A stretch of 64,000 nucleotides of DNA, taken from NCBI RefSeq assembly GCF_900182835.1, contig NZ_FXUB01000001.1, positions 493,954 through 557,953 on the forward strand, read 5' to 3'. This document shows, piece after piece, positions 1 through 7,561 of the stretch. Every line of letters starts with the position of its first letter. Position 1 is the first letter of the stretch. The notes below the pieces were generated by a model that was not told where the DNA came from, ran no database searches, and worked only from the letters and a program-made list of their open reading frames with translations. The stretch is from Desulfurobacterium pacificum (GTDB lineage Bacteria; Aquificota; Aquificia; Desulfurobacteriales; Desulfurobacteriaceae). Made by a program: the position numbers and the translations under genes.

Positions 1-303
1 TTTTTTACCGGTTGTCAGCTCTTCACCGTAAGCGTTAAACCTTTTGCCTACCATCTCTTCAGAAACTGAAACGGTAAACATCTCACCGGTAAACCTGACA
101 AGCACATCCCTTGATATTTCAGAAGAATCCCCCAAAACTTCTATCAACGCCACCTTTTCGTTAATTTCTATTATCCTGCCCGGAACTTCCCTGTCTTTCC
201 ACTTCACGAAAACTTTTTCTCCAAACATAGGCTCAACTGCATCACTCTTAAAAAAGAGAAGCTGCTCCTTTAAAGACTCAACGCCTTTGTAATATTCTTT
301 CAC
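1..303 (-). CDS. atpB: V/A-type ATP synthase subunit B, 5' part (runs off the left edge)
   Basis: This is the N-terminal 101 residues of the non-catalytic B subunit of a V/A-type ATPase, which alternates with A in the peripheral headpiece. I translated it directly from the minus strand. It opens with YYKGVESLKEQLLFF and carries the beta-barrel region ending VRFTGEMFTVSVSEEMVGKRFNAYGE in two pieces typical of B subunits. The start is a GTG that overlaps the stop of atpA by three bases (GTGA), with a GGGGAG ribosome site upstream, so translation is probably coupled to atpA. The rest of the gene, and presumably subunit D, lie outside the window. Confidence 0.88.
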   Translation of the reverse strand, partial: MKEYYKGVESLKEQLLFFKSDAVEPMFGEKVFVKWKDREVPGRIIEINEKVALIEVLGDSSEISRDVLVRFTGEMFTVSVSEEMVGKRFNAYGEELTTGKK

Positions 304-2006
304 CTCAAAAACTCCCCATAAACTTCTTCTATCTTTTTCTTCAACTCTTCTAACTTCTCCAGCTCATCCTCGCTCACTTCCATCTTCATTTTTAGAACCT
401 CTGAAACAATCGGCTGTGAAACTATTCTGTCAACGGGAACACCTCTTTCCTCAAAAACCTTACGCCACCACTCAGAAAGAGTTTTTAAAACTTCAGCCAT
501 GAAAATCTGCTTTTTAGGGGAAGAGTAGCAGTCAACGGGGTCAAAAGCGTTCTGTCTCAAAAACGCTTCTCTGATAACGTTGAACTCTTCATACTTTAAC
601 TTCTGGTCTTCCGGCAGCGACTCCCTTCCTAAAAGTCTCACTAACTTTTCAAGCCTTTCACCTTCCTGAAGCGTTTCAACCATCCACCTTCTTAAAGCCC
701 CGTAATCACCGAACCGATTCCACCAGTCTTTAACAAACTCAGCATACCTACTGTAACTGTTGAAAGGATTAATAGCCGGGTAAAACCTCGCACTCGCTAA
801 TTCTCTGTCAAGCGCCCAAAACGTTCCCGTAAATCGCTTCGTGTGCCTTGTAACCGGTTCAGAAAAATCCCCACCCGGCGGCGAAACAGCTCCTATTATC
901 GTTATGCTTCCATTCCCATCAGCAGTTTTAAAAGCGCCGGCACGCTCGTAGATAGAAGCTATCTTTGAAGAGAGAGAAGCGGGGAATCCCTCCTCTATCG
1001 GAAGCTCTCCCATCCTCCCGGAAATCTCCCTCATGGCTTCAGCCCACCTTGACGTTGAATCTGCCATAACGGCAACCGAGTAACCCATATCCTTAAAGTA
1101 TTCGGCTATCGTTATTCCAAGGTAGATTGAAGATTCCCTTGCAGAAACGGGCATGTCTGAGGTGTTGGCTATCAAAACCGTTCTGTTCATCAGAGGTTTT
1201 CCCGTATAAGGGTCTTTAAGCTTTGGAAATTCCTTCAAAATCTCTGTCATTTCGTTTCCCCTTTCACCGCAGCCTATATAGACAATCACATCGGCGTTGC
1301 ACCACTTTGCAAGAGTTTGCTGAAGAACCGTTTTGCCTGTTCCAAAACCGCCAGGAATAGAAGCTGCACCGCCCTTAGCTACCGGAAACAGAAAATCCAC
1401 GATTCTCTGACCGGTAAAAAGAGGCTCGCTTACCTCTACCCTTTTACCGAAGCGAGAAGGTATCCTTACAGCCCTTTCCTCAAATATAAAGACATCGGTT
1501 TCTCCCACCTTTACTACCGGTTCTTCAGCAGAAACCTTCCCCTCTTTTACCCTCGCTACCGTTCCGTCAACAGGTGAAAGTATCTTATACTTAAAACCTT
1601 TAAACTCAACAAATCCAACCAGCTGACCTGCATTTACTTCATCTCCAACTTTTACCTGCGGCACAAACTCAAATTCCCCTTCCGGAAAGAACTTCTTTCC
1701 TCTTCCCCTTTCAATCCTCTCACCAGAAGAAGAAAGAACCCTGCCCAAGCCGTCTAAAATCATTCCTAAAATGCCGGGGGCAAGCGTTACAGAAAGCATT
1801 CTGCCGGTAAAGAAAACTCTTTCACCAACTTTCAAACCTTCCGTCCTTTCGTAAACCTGAACGACAGCTCTATCTTTAGTTATTGAAACAACTTCACCCA
1901 TCAGCTTTAAACCGCCAACCTGCGCAACTTCAAAGAGAAAAGGCTTTTCTCCCTCCTCTACAGCAACTTCAACCACAGGACCAGAAACTCTTACAACCCT
2001 CCCCAA
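300..2006 (-). CDS. atpA: V/A-type ATP synthase catalytic subunit A
   Basis: This is the catalytic, nucleotide-hydrolysing or ATP-synthesising subunit of the V1/A1 headpiece. It has 568 residues, close to the usual 580-590. The Walker A motif GGFGTGKT lies at about residues 219-226, after the non-homologous insertion (about 110-180) that distinguishes A subunits from F-type beta. The segment MADSTSRWAEAMREISGRMGE is the conserved Walker B/arginine neighbourhood. It lies two bases after atpE and overlaps atpB by three bases. Together with the K and I genes this is a complete V-type enzyme rather than an F-type one, a trait of a few thermophilic bacterial lineages. Whether the coupling ion is H+ or Na+ cannot be read here. 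Confidence 0.97.
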   Translation of the reverse strand: MGRVVRVSGPVVEVAVEEGEKPFLFEVAQVGGLKLMGEVVSITKDRAVVQVYERTEGLKVGERVFFTGRMLSVTLAPGILGMILDGLGRVLSSSGERIERGRGKKFFPEGEFEFVPQVKVGDEVNAGQLVGFVEFKGFKYKILSPVDGTVARVKEGKVSAEEPVVKVGETDVFIFEERAVRIPSRFGKRVEVSEPLFTGQRIVDFLFPVAKGGAASIPGGFGTGKTVLQQTLAKWCNADVIVYIGCGERGNEMTEILKEFPKLKDPYTGKPLMNRTVLIANTSDMPVSARESSIYLGITIAEYFKDMGYSVAVMADSTSRWAEAMREISGRMGELPIEEGFPASLSSKIASIYERAGAFKTADGNGSITIIGAVSPPGGDFSEPVTRHTKRFTGTFWALDRELASARFYPAINPFNSYSRYAEFVKDWWNRFGDYGALRRWMVETLQEGERLEKLVRLLGRESLPEDQKLKYEEFNVIREAFLRQNAFDPVDCYSSPKKQIFMAEVLKTLSEWWRKVFEERGVPVDRIVSQPIVSEVLKMKMEVSEDELEKLEELKKKIEEVYGEFLR

Positions 2007-2007
2007 G

Positions 2008-2535
2008 TTAAACCTCTCTTAAAAGCTTTTGAACTTCCGCTTCTACCACTTCCATTAACTCACTCTCATCAAAAAGAACCGCTACGTTTTCTCCCTCAAA
2101 CTTGAACAGAACGCCCTTTTCGTCTGTGCATTCAAGGTCAGGAAAATTGCCCTTCAACCTGCAACTAACCAAAAACCTTCCCGTTTTATGCTTTTCTAAA
2201 ACGCGCTTTTTAAAACACTCAAAGAGATAGATAAAATCCAGCTTCTCTAAAACCTGAAGGAAGACCAATTCTTTAAAATTTTCAATAGTTTCGTTTACTC
2301 TCCTTTCAAAAGCGGTTTCAATTTCTTTTCTCTTTGCAGAAAACTCTTCTTCCAACTGCTTCAGCGCTGCATTTAACCTCTCTTCTTTAATCTTTTCTGC
2401 TTCTTTACGCGCATTTTCTTCTATTTCTTTAGCTCTTCTCTCTGCTTCTTCTAAAATGGCAATACTTTTCTTTTTGGTAGTTTTTATCACCTCTTTTCTG
2501 AACTCCTCAAAGTTACCCGATTCCCAGAACTCCAT
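2008..2535 (-). CDS. atpE: V-type ATP synthase subunit E (peripheral stalk)
   Basis: This is a stator subunit that pairs with the G/H-type coiled coil to hold the headpiece against the membrane subunit I. The 175-residue protein has a long charged, alanine/glutamate-rich coiled coil from about residue 15 to 95 (heptads such as EEAERRAKEIEENARKEAEK), followed by a mixed alpha/beta C-terminal domain, which is the E-subunit layout. It starts within the 3' end of atpF (23-base overlap) and has AAAGGAG seven bases before the ATG. Sequence conservation in this family is low, so the call leans on the coiled coil and on its place between F and A. Confidence 0.85.
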   Translation of the reverse strand: MEFWESGNFEEFRKEVIKTTKKKSIAILEEAERRAKEIEENARKEAEKIKEERLNAALKQLEEEFSAKRKEIETAFERRVNETIENFKELVFLQVLEKLDFIYLFECFKKRVLEKHKTGRFLVSCRLKGNFPDLECTDEKGVLFKFEGENVAVLFDESELMEVVEAEVQKLLREV

Positions 2536-2809
2536 ACAGGAACTCCTTTAAATCCCTTTTGAGATGAATGCCGTCAAAAGAAGGGACGAAAACAACTACC
2601 GGTTTTGCCTTTCTCTTTAATTTTTCGGAAAAGGGAAGGAACGTTTTGTAATACCTGTCAGGAATAACCAATATTCCAACGTCCTCATCGTGAATAAGCT
2701 GGTCAACTTTCGCTTTAAACTCTTCTTTGCCGTTTACGATAACTGCTTCTGCGCCCCCCAGCCTGAAGCCGGCACATTCTCTTTCATTGCCGATAAAAAC
2801 GATTCTCAT
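2513..2809 (-). CDS. atpF: V-type ATP synthase subunit F
   Basis: This is a small regulatory subunit of the central rotor stalk. The 98 residues match the usual length of about 100 and the Rossmann-like F-subunit pattern: an N-terminal strand MRIVFIGNE, then FRLGGAEAV, then the conserved mid-protein strand DVGILVIPDRYY. It overlaps atpK by four bases and atpE by 23 bases, so the K-F-E-A-B block reads as one translationally coupled unit. F subunits can change shape with nucleotide state in studied enzymes. Nothing in this sequence speaks to that directly. Confidence 0.88.
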   Translation of the reverse strand: MRIVFIGNERECAGFRLGGAEAVIVNGKEEFKAKVDQLIHDEDVGILVIPDRYYKTFLPFSEKLKRKAKPVVVFVPSFDGIHLKRDLKEFLYGVLGIG

Positions 2810-3078
2810 AGCTTACCTAAAATAAGGATTGCAACGATAAGACCGTAAATAGCAATACCTTCAGCAAGCCCCAAAAAGATTAAAGCTCTTCCCGACATCT
2901 CCGGCTTTTCGCCCATCGTCCCCATTGCAGCAGAACCTACAAGCCCAACTGCAACGCCGGCAGCAACGGTGGAAAGCCCAACAGAAACTGCTGCAGCCAT
3001 GTAACCCCACGCCTTATCCCCCGCAAAAGCAACGGCAGGAAACAGCAGGAAGAAAAGAAACCTTAAAGCAGTTTTCAT
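2806..3078 (-). CDS. atpK: V-type ATP synthase subunit K (c-ring proteolipid)
   Basis: This is the ion-carrying rotor-ring subunit. The 90 residues contain an N-terminal hydrophobic segment (residues 5-20, ending AFAG, signal-like) and then one helical hairpin. The first helix is glycine/alanine rich (AAVSVGLSTVAAGVAVGLVG) and the second carries the ion-binding acid, Glu73, in LAEGIAIYGL. It is a single-hairpin proteolipid, not the duplicated four-helix form. A GGGGGAA ribosome site precedes the ATG. The gene is separated from the other membrane gene, atpI, by an inserted toxin-antitoxin pair, so its 5' neighbour is not an ATPase gene. Ion specificity is unresolved. Confidence 0.93.
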   Translation of the reverse strand: MKTALRFLFFLLFPAVAFAGDKAWGYMAAAVSVGLSTVAAGVAVGLVGSAAMGTMGEKPEMSGRALIFLGLAEGIAIYGLIVAILILGKL

Positions 3079-3109
3079 AACGTTCCCCCGCAGAATATTG
3101 ATTAATCCG

Positions 3110-3460
3110 TTACTTATCTTCCGTGCTACTTAAAATGTGTAAAATTTCCTTTCTTAACGAAGGAATTGATTCCTTAACTACTTTCCAAACAAGCTCATAA
3201 TCAATTCCAAAATATTCATGAATAAGTATATCTCTCATTCCAGCGATATTTTTCCAGGGAATATGGGAATAGCTATATTTAAATTCTGCTGGCAGATTTT
3301 TAACGGCTTCTCCAATAATTTCTAAACTCCTTACAAAGGCTCTCTGAAAAACTGGGTTATTTGAAAACTCCTCATAATTTAAAGTGCGTGAATTTTCAAT
3401 TAGAAAGTTGCATTCCTGCAGAATATGGTGCAGAAAAACCTTGTAACTTTTTTTCTTCAT
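3110..3460 (-). CDS. hepT: HepT-like ribonuclease toxin (DUF86)
   Basis: This is the toxin of a HepT/MntA type VII toxin-antitoxin module. HepT proteins are HEPN-fold RNases. The 116 residues include the HEPN catalytic motif RX4HXY as RDILIHEY (about residues 78-85), preceded by the typical IIGEAVKNLP and WKNIAGM segments. In studied pairs the tyrosine of this motif is AMPylated by MntA, which neutralises the toxin; the tyrosine is present here. The gene abuts mntA with a one-base overlap, antitoxin first. The module lies inside the V-ATPase gene order, between subunits I and K, which is unusual and suggests insertion. Confidence 0.88.
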   Translation of the reverse strand: MKKKSYKVFLHHILQECNFLIENSRTLNYEEFSNNPVFQRAFVRSLEIIGEAVKNLPAEFKYSYSHIPWKNIAGMRDILIHEYFGIDYELVWKVVKESIPSLRKEILHILSSTEDK

Positions 3461-3807
3461 TAAAAAACCTCAAACTCCTGAATGTAAGGTTTAACAAAAG
3501 GACTTATCCCTCTATCTGTCACTAAATCTACTGAAAGCCCGGTAATCTCTTCTAAGTAATGCTTGAGTTCTACAAAACCGAGTAAATCTATCCTGCCATC
3601 AAGAAAAACGATTACATCTAAGTCACTATCCCTTTTTTGTTCGTTTCTGGCAAAAGAACCAAAAATTTTCAAATGCTTAACCCCGTATCTCTGGTATAGC
3701 TCTTCACGATGTTTTAAGAGAACTTCAACTATTTCCGATAGACTTTTAGGTTTCTTACGCGCAGTTCTTTTAAGGATTTTCACCTGTTCTCCATGATTAT
3801 GTTCCAT
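3460..3807 (-). CDS. mntA: MntA-like minimal nucleotidyltransferase antitoxin
   Basis: This is a minimal nucleotidyltransferase that pairs with HepT and is expected to inactivate it by AMPylation. The 115 residues carry the signature GSFARNEQKRDSDLDVIV, the GS...DxD metal and nucleotide site of the pol-beta superfamily, at about residues 50-67. The N-terminal 25 residues are basic and helical. The ATG has no Shine-Dalgarno sequence: a TATAAT box lies only six bases upstream, so the message may be leaderless. The gene starts 13 bases after the atpI stop, so it could also be read by run-through from the ATPase operon. Confidence 0.88.
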   Translation of the reverse strand: MEHNHGEQVKILKRTARKKPKSLSEIVEVLLKHREELYQRYGVKHLKIFGSFARNEQKRDSDLDVIVFLDGRIDLLGFVELKHYLEEITGLSVDLVTDRGISPFVKPYIQEFEVF

Positions 3808-3813
3808 TTAAAA

Positions 3814-3841
3814 ATTATAACTATTCAACTTCCAGTCTAAA
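3814..3841 (-). promoter_or_regulatory. Candidate promoter of the mntA-hepT module
   Basis: On the minus strand a perfect -10 box TATAAT (3814-3819) follows a TTTAGA -35-like hexamer (3836-3841, 4/6) with a 16-base spacer. The -10 ends six bases before the mntA ATG, so initiation would fall at or next to the start codon and give a leaderless transcript. The -35 lies inside the last codons of atpI. Confidence 0.45.
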
Positions 3842-5590
3842 CGGTTTGAACGGTCTTCCTCCACCCCTGTAAAACTTCTTAAAGAACTCGTAATAGTTGA
3901 GCCTTAACGCCTGTATCGTAACTATTAAACCTTCTAAAGCAACGACAAACAGGTTACCCAATACCACTATTAACCAGTATATCAGAGTTCCTCCTTTAAG
4001 AGCCCTGACAGATTCTGCAACGGTAAAAACGGCAAAAAACAGAGCGCCGTGCGCAAGAGCAAACGCCCCAAGCCTCATGAACGAAAGCGTGTTAATCAGA
4101 TTCTCTAAAAGAATTCGGACGGCATCTATAAAAGAGGTAGCAGCCTGCTTCGTTTTCCTGAAAGCGTAGAGAAATGAAGCCAAAAGTAGAATAAAAAGAA
4201 TTGTTAGCTCTACCTTTACGCTCATCTTCAGAACAAGCGCTTTAATCAGAATACCCAAAGAAAGCCAGTAGGCAACGAAGGAAAGGACGCCCTCTTCACC
4301 GAAAATAACCTGCTCAAAGCTTTCTCTGTGAACGGAAGAGAAAAACTTTATGATAAACCCGGCAGTAATAACAATAACGCCTATACCTATGCTGAACACT
4401 AACAAAGACTCAACGCTTTTCATCGGCGAAAAGAGTAAAGGATGGAAAACTTCTCTGCCGAAAGCCGAACCGTAGAGAAATCCAAAAATCGTAGAAGAAA
4501 TACCTGAAAGCAGCATCAACCTTCCTATTGCTTTCTTTCCTTTCTTCTCTAAAAGAACAGCTAAGGCTGAGAGCATCAAGCCGTGTCCCACGTCGCCGAA
4601 CATAACGCCAAAAAGCAGGACGAAAACGGCTATGAACGGAAGAACGGGATTGACATCGTGGTAGGAAGGATAGCTGTATGAGAAAACTATCTCTTCTATT
4701 GGTTTGAGGAAGGAAGGGGTTTGGATGAGAGAGGGGGGATTTTCGCCAGGCGGATGGAATTTGATTCTGCAGTCGTTAAACAACTTTAGAAATTCCTCTT
4801 TCTTTTTTTCTGGTATCCAGCCCTTCAAAACTTTCTTTCCATCTCTTTCAAAACCTGAAGATGTAACTTCAAAAATCCTCTTCTTCACCCTGAGAAAGCC
4901 AAGAGCAGATGCAACGTCTTTTTCGTGCTGCCTTTTTATCTCTTCAATCTTCCGCTTTATTAACTCCTCTCTTGACTCTATCTCTTTTTTAACTTCCTCC
5001 TTAAAGTATTTAAGAGGAACAGGTGTTACGTTAAAAGCTGACTGTATCTTTTCAAACAGATACTCTCTTTCAGGTGGAAAAAAGATAAGAACGGCAAGGT
5101 CGCCGTGATAAAGAGAGGCAAAAAGGGCATAAAGCTTTTCAGACTGCAAAGATAAAGATAAACTTTCACTAACTTCCTTTTTGATAGTGCCTGCCCTAAA
5201 AGGTATTACTCTTAAATCTCTAACCAACTTAGAAACGTTACCACCGAATGACTCGTCCACTTTTTCTGCTAATCTAAGCAGTTCTTTTTCCTTTTCTACC
5301 TGTGCCAGTTCCTCTTTTAGCTTCAGGGTTTCTCTATACAGGCGTTCAAACTTATCCTTTAAAGCTTCAACGTTTACTTTTTGATAGGAAGGGGTGGGGG
5401 GGATTTTCAAAAATTCTGCAACGCTTTGCAGTTGAGAAAGAATCAACTCATCTTCAAAGATAAAAACGCCATTTTCTTTAGAAATTTCAGGATGGAAAAA
5501 TCCCCACCTCCCCAACCTCACAACAACGTCTTCCAGTCTTTCTTTCTCAACTTCCAGCTCAACGTAAAGAAGCCTTTCAGGAAGTATCAA
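3821..5590 (-). CDS. atpI: V-type ATP synthase subunit I (membrane stator)
   Basis: This is the membrane stator subunit (equivalent to eukaryotic subunit a) that forms the ion half-channels facing the K ring. In the 589-residue protein the first half is a soluble arm with coiled coils (about 70-110 and 205-235). The second half has about seven membrane helices starting near VLPFIAVFVLLFGVMFGDVGHG, a hallmark segment. The conserved C-terminal helix pair contains RLGAFALAHGALFFAV and ALEGLIVTIQALRLNYYEFF; the arginine of RLGAFA or RLNYYE is the expected ion-path residue. It overlaps atpC by 14 bases and is followed on the same strand by mntA. Confidence 0.95.
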   Translation of the reverse strand: MILPERLLYVELEVEKERLEDVVVRLGRWGFFHPEISKENGVFIFEDELILSQLQSVAEFLKIPPTPSYQKVNVEALKDKFERLYRETLKLKEELAQVEKEKELLRLAEKVDESFGGNVSKLVRDLRVIPFRAGTIKKEVSESLSLSLQSEKLYALFASLYHGDLAVLIFFPPEREYLFEKIQSAFNVTPVPLKYFKEEVKKEIESREELIKRKIEEIKRQHEKDVASALGFLRVKKRIFEVTSSGFERDGKKVLKGWIPEKKKEEFLKLFNDCRIKFHPPGENPPSLIQTPSFLKPIEEIVFSYSYPSYHDVNPVLPFIAVFVLLFGVMFGDVGHGLMLSALAVLLEKKGKKAIGRLMLLSGISSTIFGFLYGSAFGREVFHPLLFSPMKSVESLLVFSIGIGVIVITAGFIIKFFSSVHRESFEQVIFGEEGVLSFVAYWLSLGILIKALVLKMSVKVELTILFILLLASFLYAFRKTKQAATSFIDAVRILLENLINTLSFMRLGAFALAHGALFFAVFTVAESVRALKGGTLIYWLIVVLGNLFVVALEGLIVTIQALRLNYYEFFKKFYRGGGRPFKPFRLEVE

Positions 5591-6308
5591 TTATCATCTC
5601 CTCTATCTGCTCTCTTTCAAAATTCCCAGCTATTCCCTCTATAACAGCAATTAAATTGACCTTCTCAATCTCTTTAAGCCTTAAAACCACAAAAGAAACG
5701 ACAGGTGTAAAGGGATACCCTAAAAGCAGCTTCCTCAAAGAATCAACGTGAAAACGAAAAAGACTTTTGCGAAACTCTTCAAACGTGGTAACGTGGCTGG
5801 CAAACGGCAAAACTGCCGACAGCTCTTTTAAACCTGAAGCTTTTAGCATCTCAGGAAGCAAACCTTTTAAGCTACCCTTTGCAAACAAAAACGGTGCAAC
5901 ATCTTCAGGCGATAGACCTTCTATGACACGATACCTAACTACAGTAAGAACGTCTAAAAAGTCGGAATAGACCAATCCAAAGCGCCTGAAACTTCTGCTA
6001 TTTAAGAGTTTTTCTGTAATAAAACCTCTATCCTGCACCAGAAAAAAACTTTTTAACTCCTCAACAGGATAGATTTTAAAAACCTTATCAAGAAGGAAAT
6101 CAAAGTAACTTTCCACTGCACTTAAAAGACTTTCTCTATCAGCAGCTCCCACAAACGGCGAGTAGGAAGTTTTTTTCAAAAGCTGATAAACTTCTTTTAG
6201 AGAACCTGTTCTTATAAGAGTCCTAAAAAATTCGGTGTTCAAAAGCGTTGACAGAATACTTCTGCAGGTAGCGTTCAATCTACCTAAAACGGCAGTCTTT
6301 AAGAGCAA
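5577..6308 (-). CDS. atpC: V-type ATP synthase subunit C (d/AC39-like)
   Basis: This is the funnel-shaped subunit that couples the central stalk to the K ring. The 243 residues are noticeably short for the family (often 310-350). The N-terminal half, with VLGRLNATCRSILSTLLNTEFFRTLIRTGSLKEVYQLLKKT split across helices, and the C-terminal region PFTPVVSFVVLRLKEIEKVNLIAVIEG match the repeated helical units of AC39 proteins. One of the three pseudo-repeats may be lacking. Overlaps with atpI (14 bases) and the G/H gene (10 bases) place it firmly in the operon. The shortness is a real feature, because both ends overlap neighbours in the expected order. Confidence 0.85.
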   Translation of the reverse strand: MLLKTAVLGRLNATCRSILSTLLNTEFFRTLIRTGSLKEVYQLLKKTSYSPFVGAADRESLLSAVESYFDFLLDKVFKIYPVEELKSFFLVQDRGFITEKLLNSRSFRRFGLVYSDFLDVLTVVRYRVIEGLSPEDVAPFLFAKGSLKGLLPEMLKASGLKELSAVLPFASHVTTFEEFRKSLFRFHVDSLRKLLLGYPFTPVVSFVVLRLKEIEKVNLIAVIEGIAGNFEREQIEEMIIDTS

Positions 6309-6613
6309 ACCTTCTCCCTGATACGATTCAAACAGCTGTTTGCGAGACTATCAACCTGCGTTTCTTCCAATTTTTTTCTTAACCCTTCAAACCTTAAAGA
6401 AAGTTCTGCTTCTAATTCCCGAAGTTCCTTCTCTTTTCGTTTTCTCTCTTTATTTACAGTAGAATCCACCTCTCTCTCTGCTTCTTCAAGTATCCTTCTT
6501 CTCTGCTCTTCACTGAACCGCAATAAATCTTCAGCCCTGCGCTGCGCATCCTTTAGAAGAGAAGACACCTCCTTATCTAACTCTATCAACCTCTCAAAAG
6601 CTTCACTCTTCAC
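6299..6613 (-). CDS. V-type ATP synthase G/H-type peripheral stalk subunit
   Basis: This is a 104-residue, almost entirely helical and highly charged protein (EEQRRRILEEAEREVDSTVN, KEKELRELEAELSLRFEGL) with the heptad spacing of a coiled coil. At the head of a V-ATPase gene block, before subunit C, this is the usual place and form of the G/H subunit that pairs with E to build the peripheral stalk. The sequence itself gives little beyond the coiled coil, so the call depends on context. Its first codons overlap the upstream UspA gene by 11 bases, which couples the stress-protein genes to the ATPase genes. Confidence 0.75.
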   Translation of the reverse strand: MKSEAFERLIELDKEVSSLLKDAQRRAEDLLRFSEEQRRRILEEAEREVDSTVNKERKRKEKELRELEAELSLRFEGLRKKLEETQVDSLANSCLNRIREKVCS

Positions 6614-7076
6614 TTTCTGACTTCACAATCAAGATTGGCTGCTTCGTGGCTCTCAAAATGTCCAAAATCTTTCCAACTCTCAAAATAGAAAGAGAAGCAC
6701 CGTTTATTCCTAAAGCCACCAACTTTATTCCATGCTTATCGGCGTAGTTTGAAATCACCTCGTCAAGTTCTCCCGGAATCATCACCACCCTTGTTTTTAT
6801 TCCGTTTTCCTCAAACTCTTTAGCTATCTCTTCCATCTCCTTAAAACGTTTAATCAGAGCGTCGGAATACCCCTCACTTAAAGCGCTCTTTAAGCCTTCA
6901 ACCTTTTCCAGAGTGTCATACTCTTCGTGTGGAAGTAAACCCCATTCTGAAGGAAGTAAAACGTAAAGAATGTGAACTTCTTTACATCCAGCCTCTTTCA
7001 GTTTTAAAATGTAAGGCTTCGCTTCAAGGCTGTGCTTTTCAAAGTCTATCGGGTAAAGGATTTTCTCAAACAGCAT
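6603..7076 (-). CDS. Universal stress protein (UspA family)
   Basis: This is a 157-residue single-domain UspA protein. It begins LFEKILYPIDFEKHS (first strand with the Asp of the nucleotide site) and ends in the family-typical IKLVALGINGASLSILRVGKILDILRATKQPILIVKS. The ATP-binding loop GX2GX9GS is poorly kept, since it reads LGINGASL, so ATP binding is doubtful. I place the start at the ATG at 7076, preceded by a strong AAGGAGGGAGGAG site, rather than 12 codons further up. That start forms a TGATG junction with the upstream UspA gene. It overlaps the ATPase G/H gene by 11 bases, so it is likely co-expressed with the ATPase. Confidence 0.88.
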   Translation of the reverse strand: MLFEKILYPIDFEKHSLEAKPYILKLKEAGCKEVHILYVLLPSEWGLLPHEEYDTLEKVEGLKSALSEGYSDALIKRFKEMEEIAKEFEENGIKTRVVMIPGELDEVISNYADKHGIKLVALGINGASLSILRVGKILDILRATKQPILIVKSESEE

Positions 7077-7546
7077 CACTCCTCCCTCCTTTTGATTATC
7101 AACACAGGACATTTCGCTTTTCTCATAACGTCAACAGAGACGCTCCCTAAAAGAATCTCTGTTAAAAGCCCTTTGCCGTGGGCACCCATGACGATAATAC
7201 TCACCTTCTTTTCTTCTGCAACGCTTACAATCTCATCGCCGGGATTTCCATATCTCAACGCTATTTCCACTTCAAACCCGTAAAATTCAAGGTTCTTCTT
7301 TATTCTATCAAGCTTTTCTATCGTTGAAGTGATGTAAAGCTGGTCGGTTCTCGGTAAAACTTTTGCGAGGGTTTCAGCATCTAAAAGGTCAACTCCTTCA
7401 GGCAGTTCAATTGAAAGGGATTCAATTACGTGAACAACCACTACTTTTTTTGTCCCAGCTTCCTTCAGTTTCTTCACGTACTCAAGGGCAGTTTCAGCTA
7501 AAGGGGAAAAATCTGTTGAGTAAAGAACAGTTTTAAACAGCGGCAT
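7076..7546 (-). CDS. Universal stress protein (UspA family, ATP-binding type)
   Basis: This is a 156-residue UspA protein. It starts LFKTVLYSTDFSPLAETAL and ends with a well-preserved nucleotide loop, VMGAHGKGLLTEILLGSVSVDVMRKAKCPVLII, which fits the GX2GX(8-9)GS(T/V) pattern of ATP-binding members. It differs from the next gene, which lacks this loop, so the pair may work as an unlike dimer (inference). It lies 15 bases downstream of the PP-loop gene and is joined by TGATG to the second UspA, making both part of the long V-ATPase transcription unit. Confidence 0.92.
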   Translation of the reverse strand: MPLFKTVLYSTDFSPLAETALEYVKKLKEAGTKKVVVVHVIESLSIELPEGVDLLDAETLAKVLPRTDQLYITSTIEKLDRIKKNLEFYGFEVEIALRYGNPGDEIVSVAEEKKVSIIVMGAHGKGLLTEILLGSVSVDVMRKAKCPVLIIKRREE

Positions 7547-7561
7547 AGCGCCTCCACAGAA

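Noticed and set aside
7077..7112. Twelve-codon upstream extension of the second UspA gene
   Set aside because: A strong AAGGAGGGAGGAG site lies inside that stretch, directly before the ATG at 7076.
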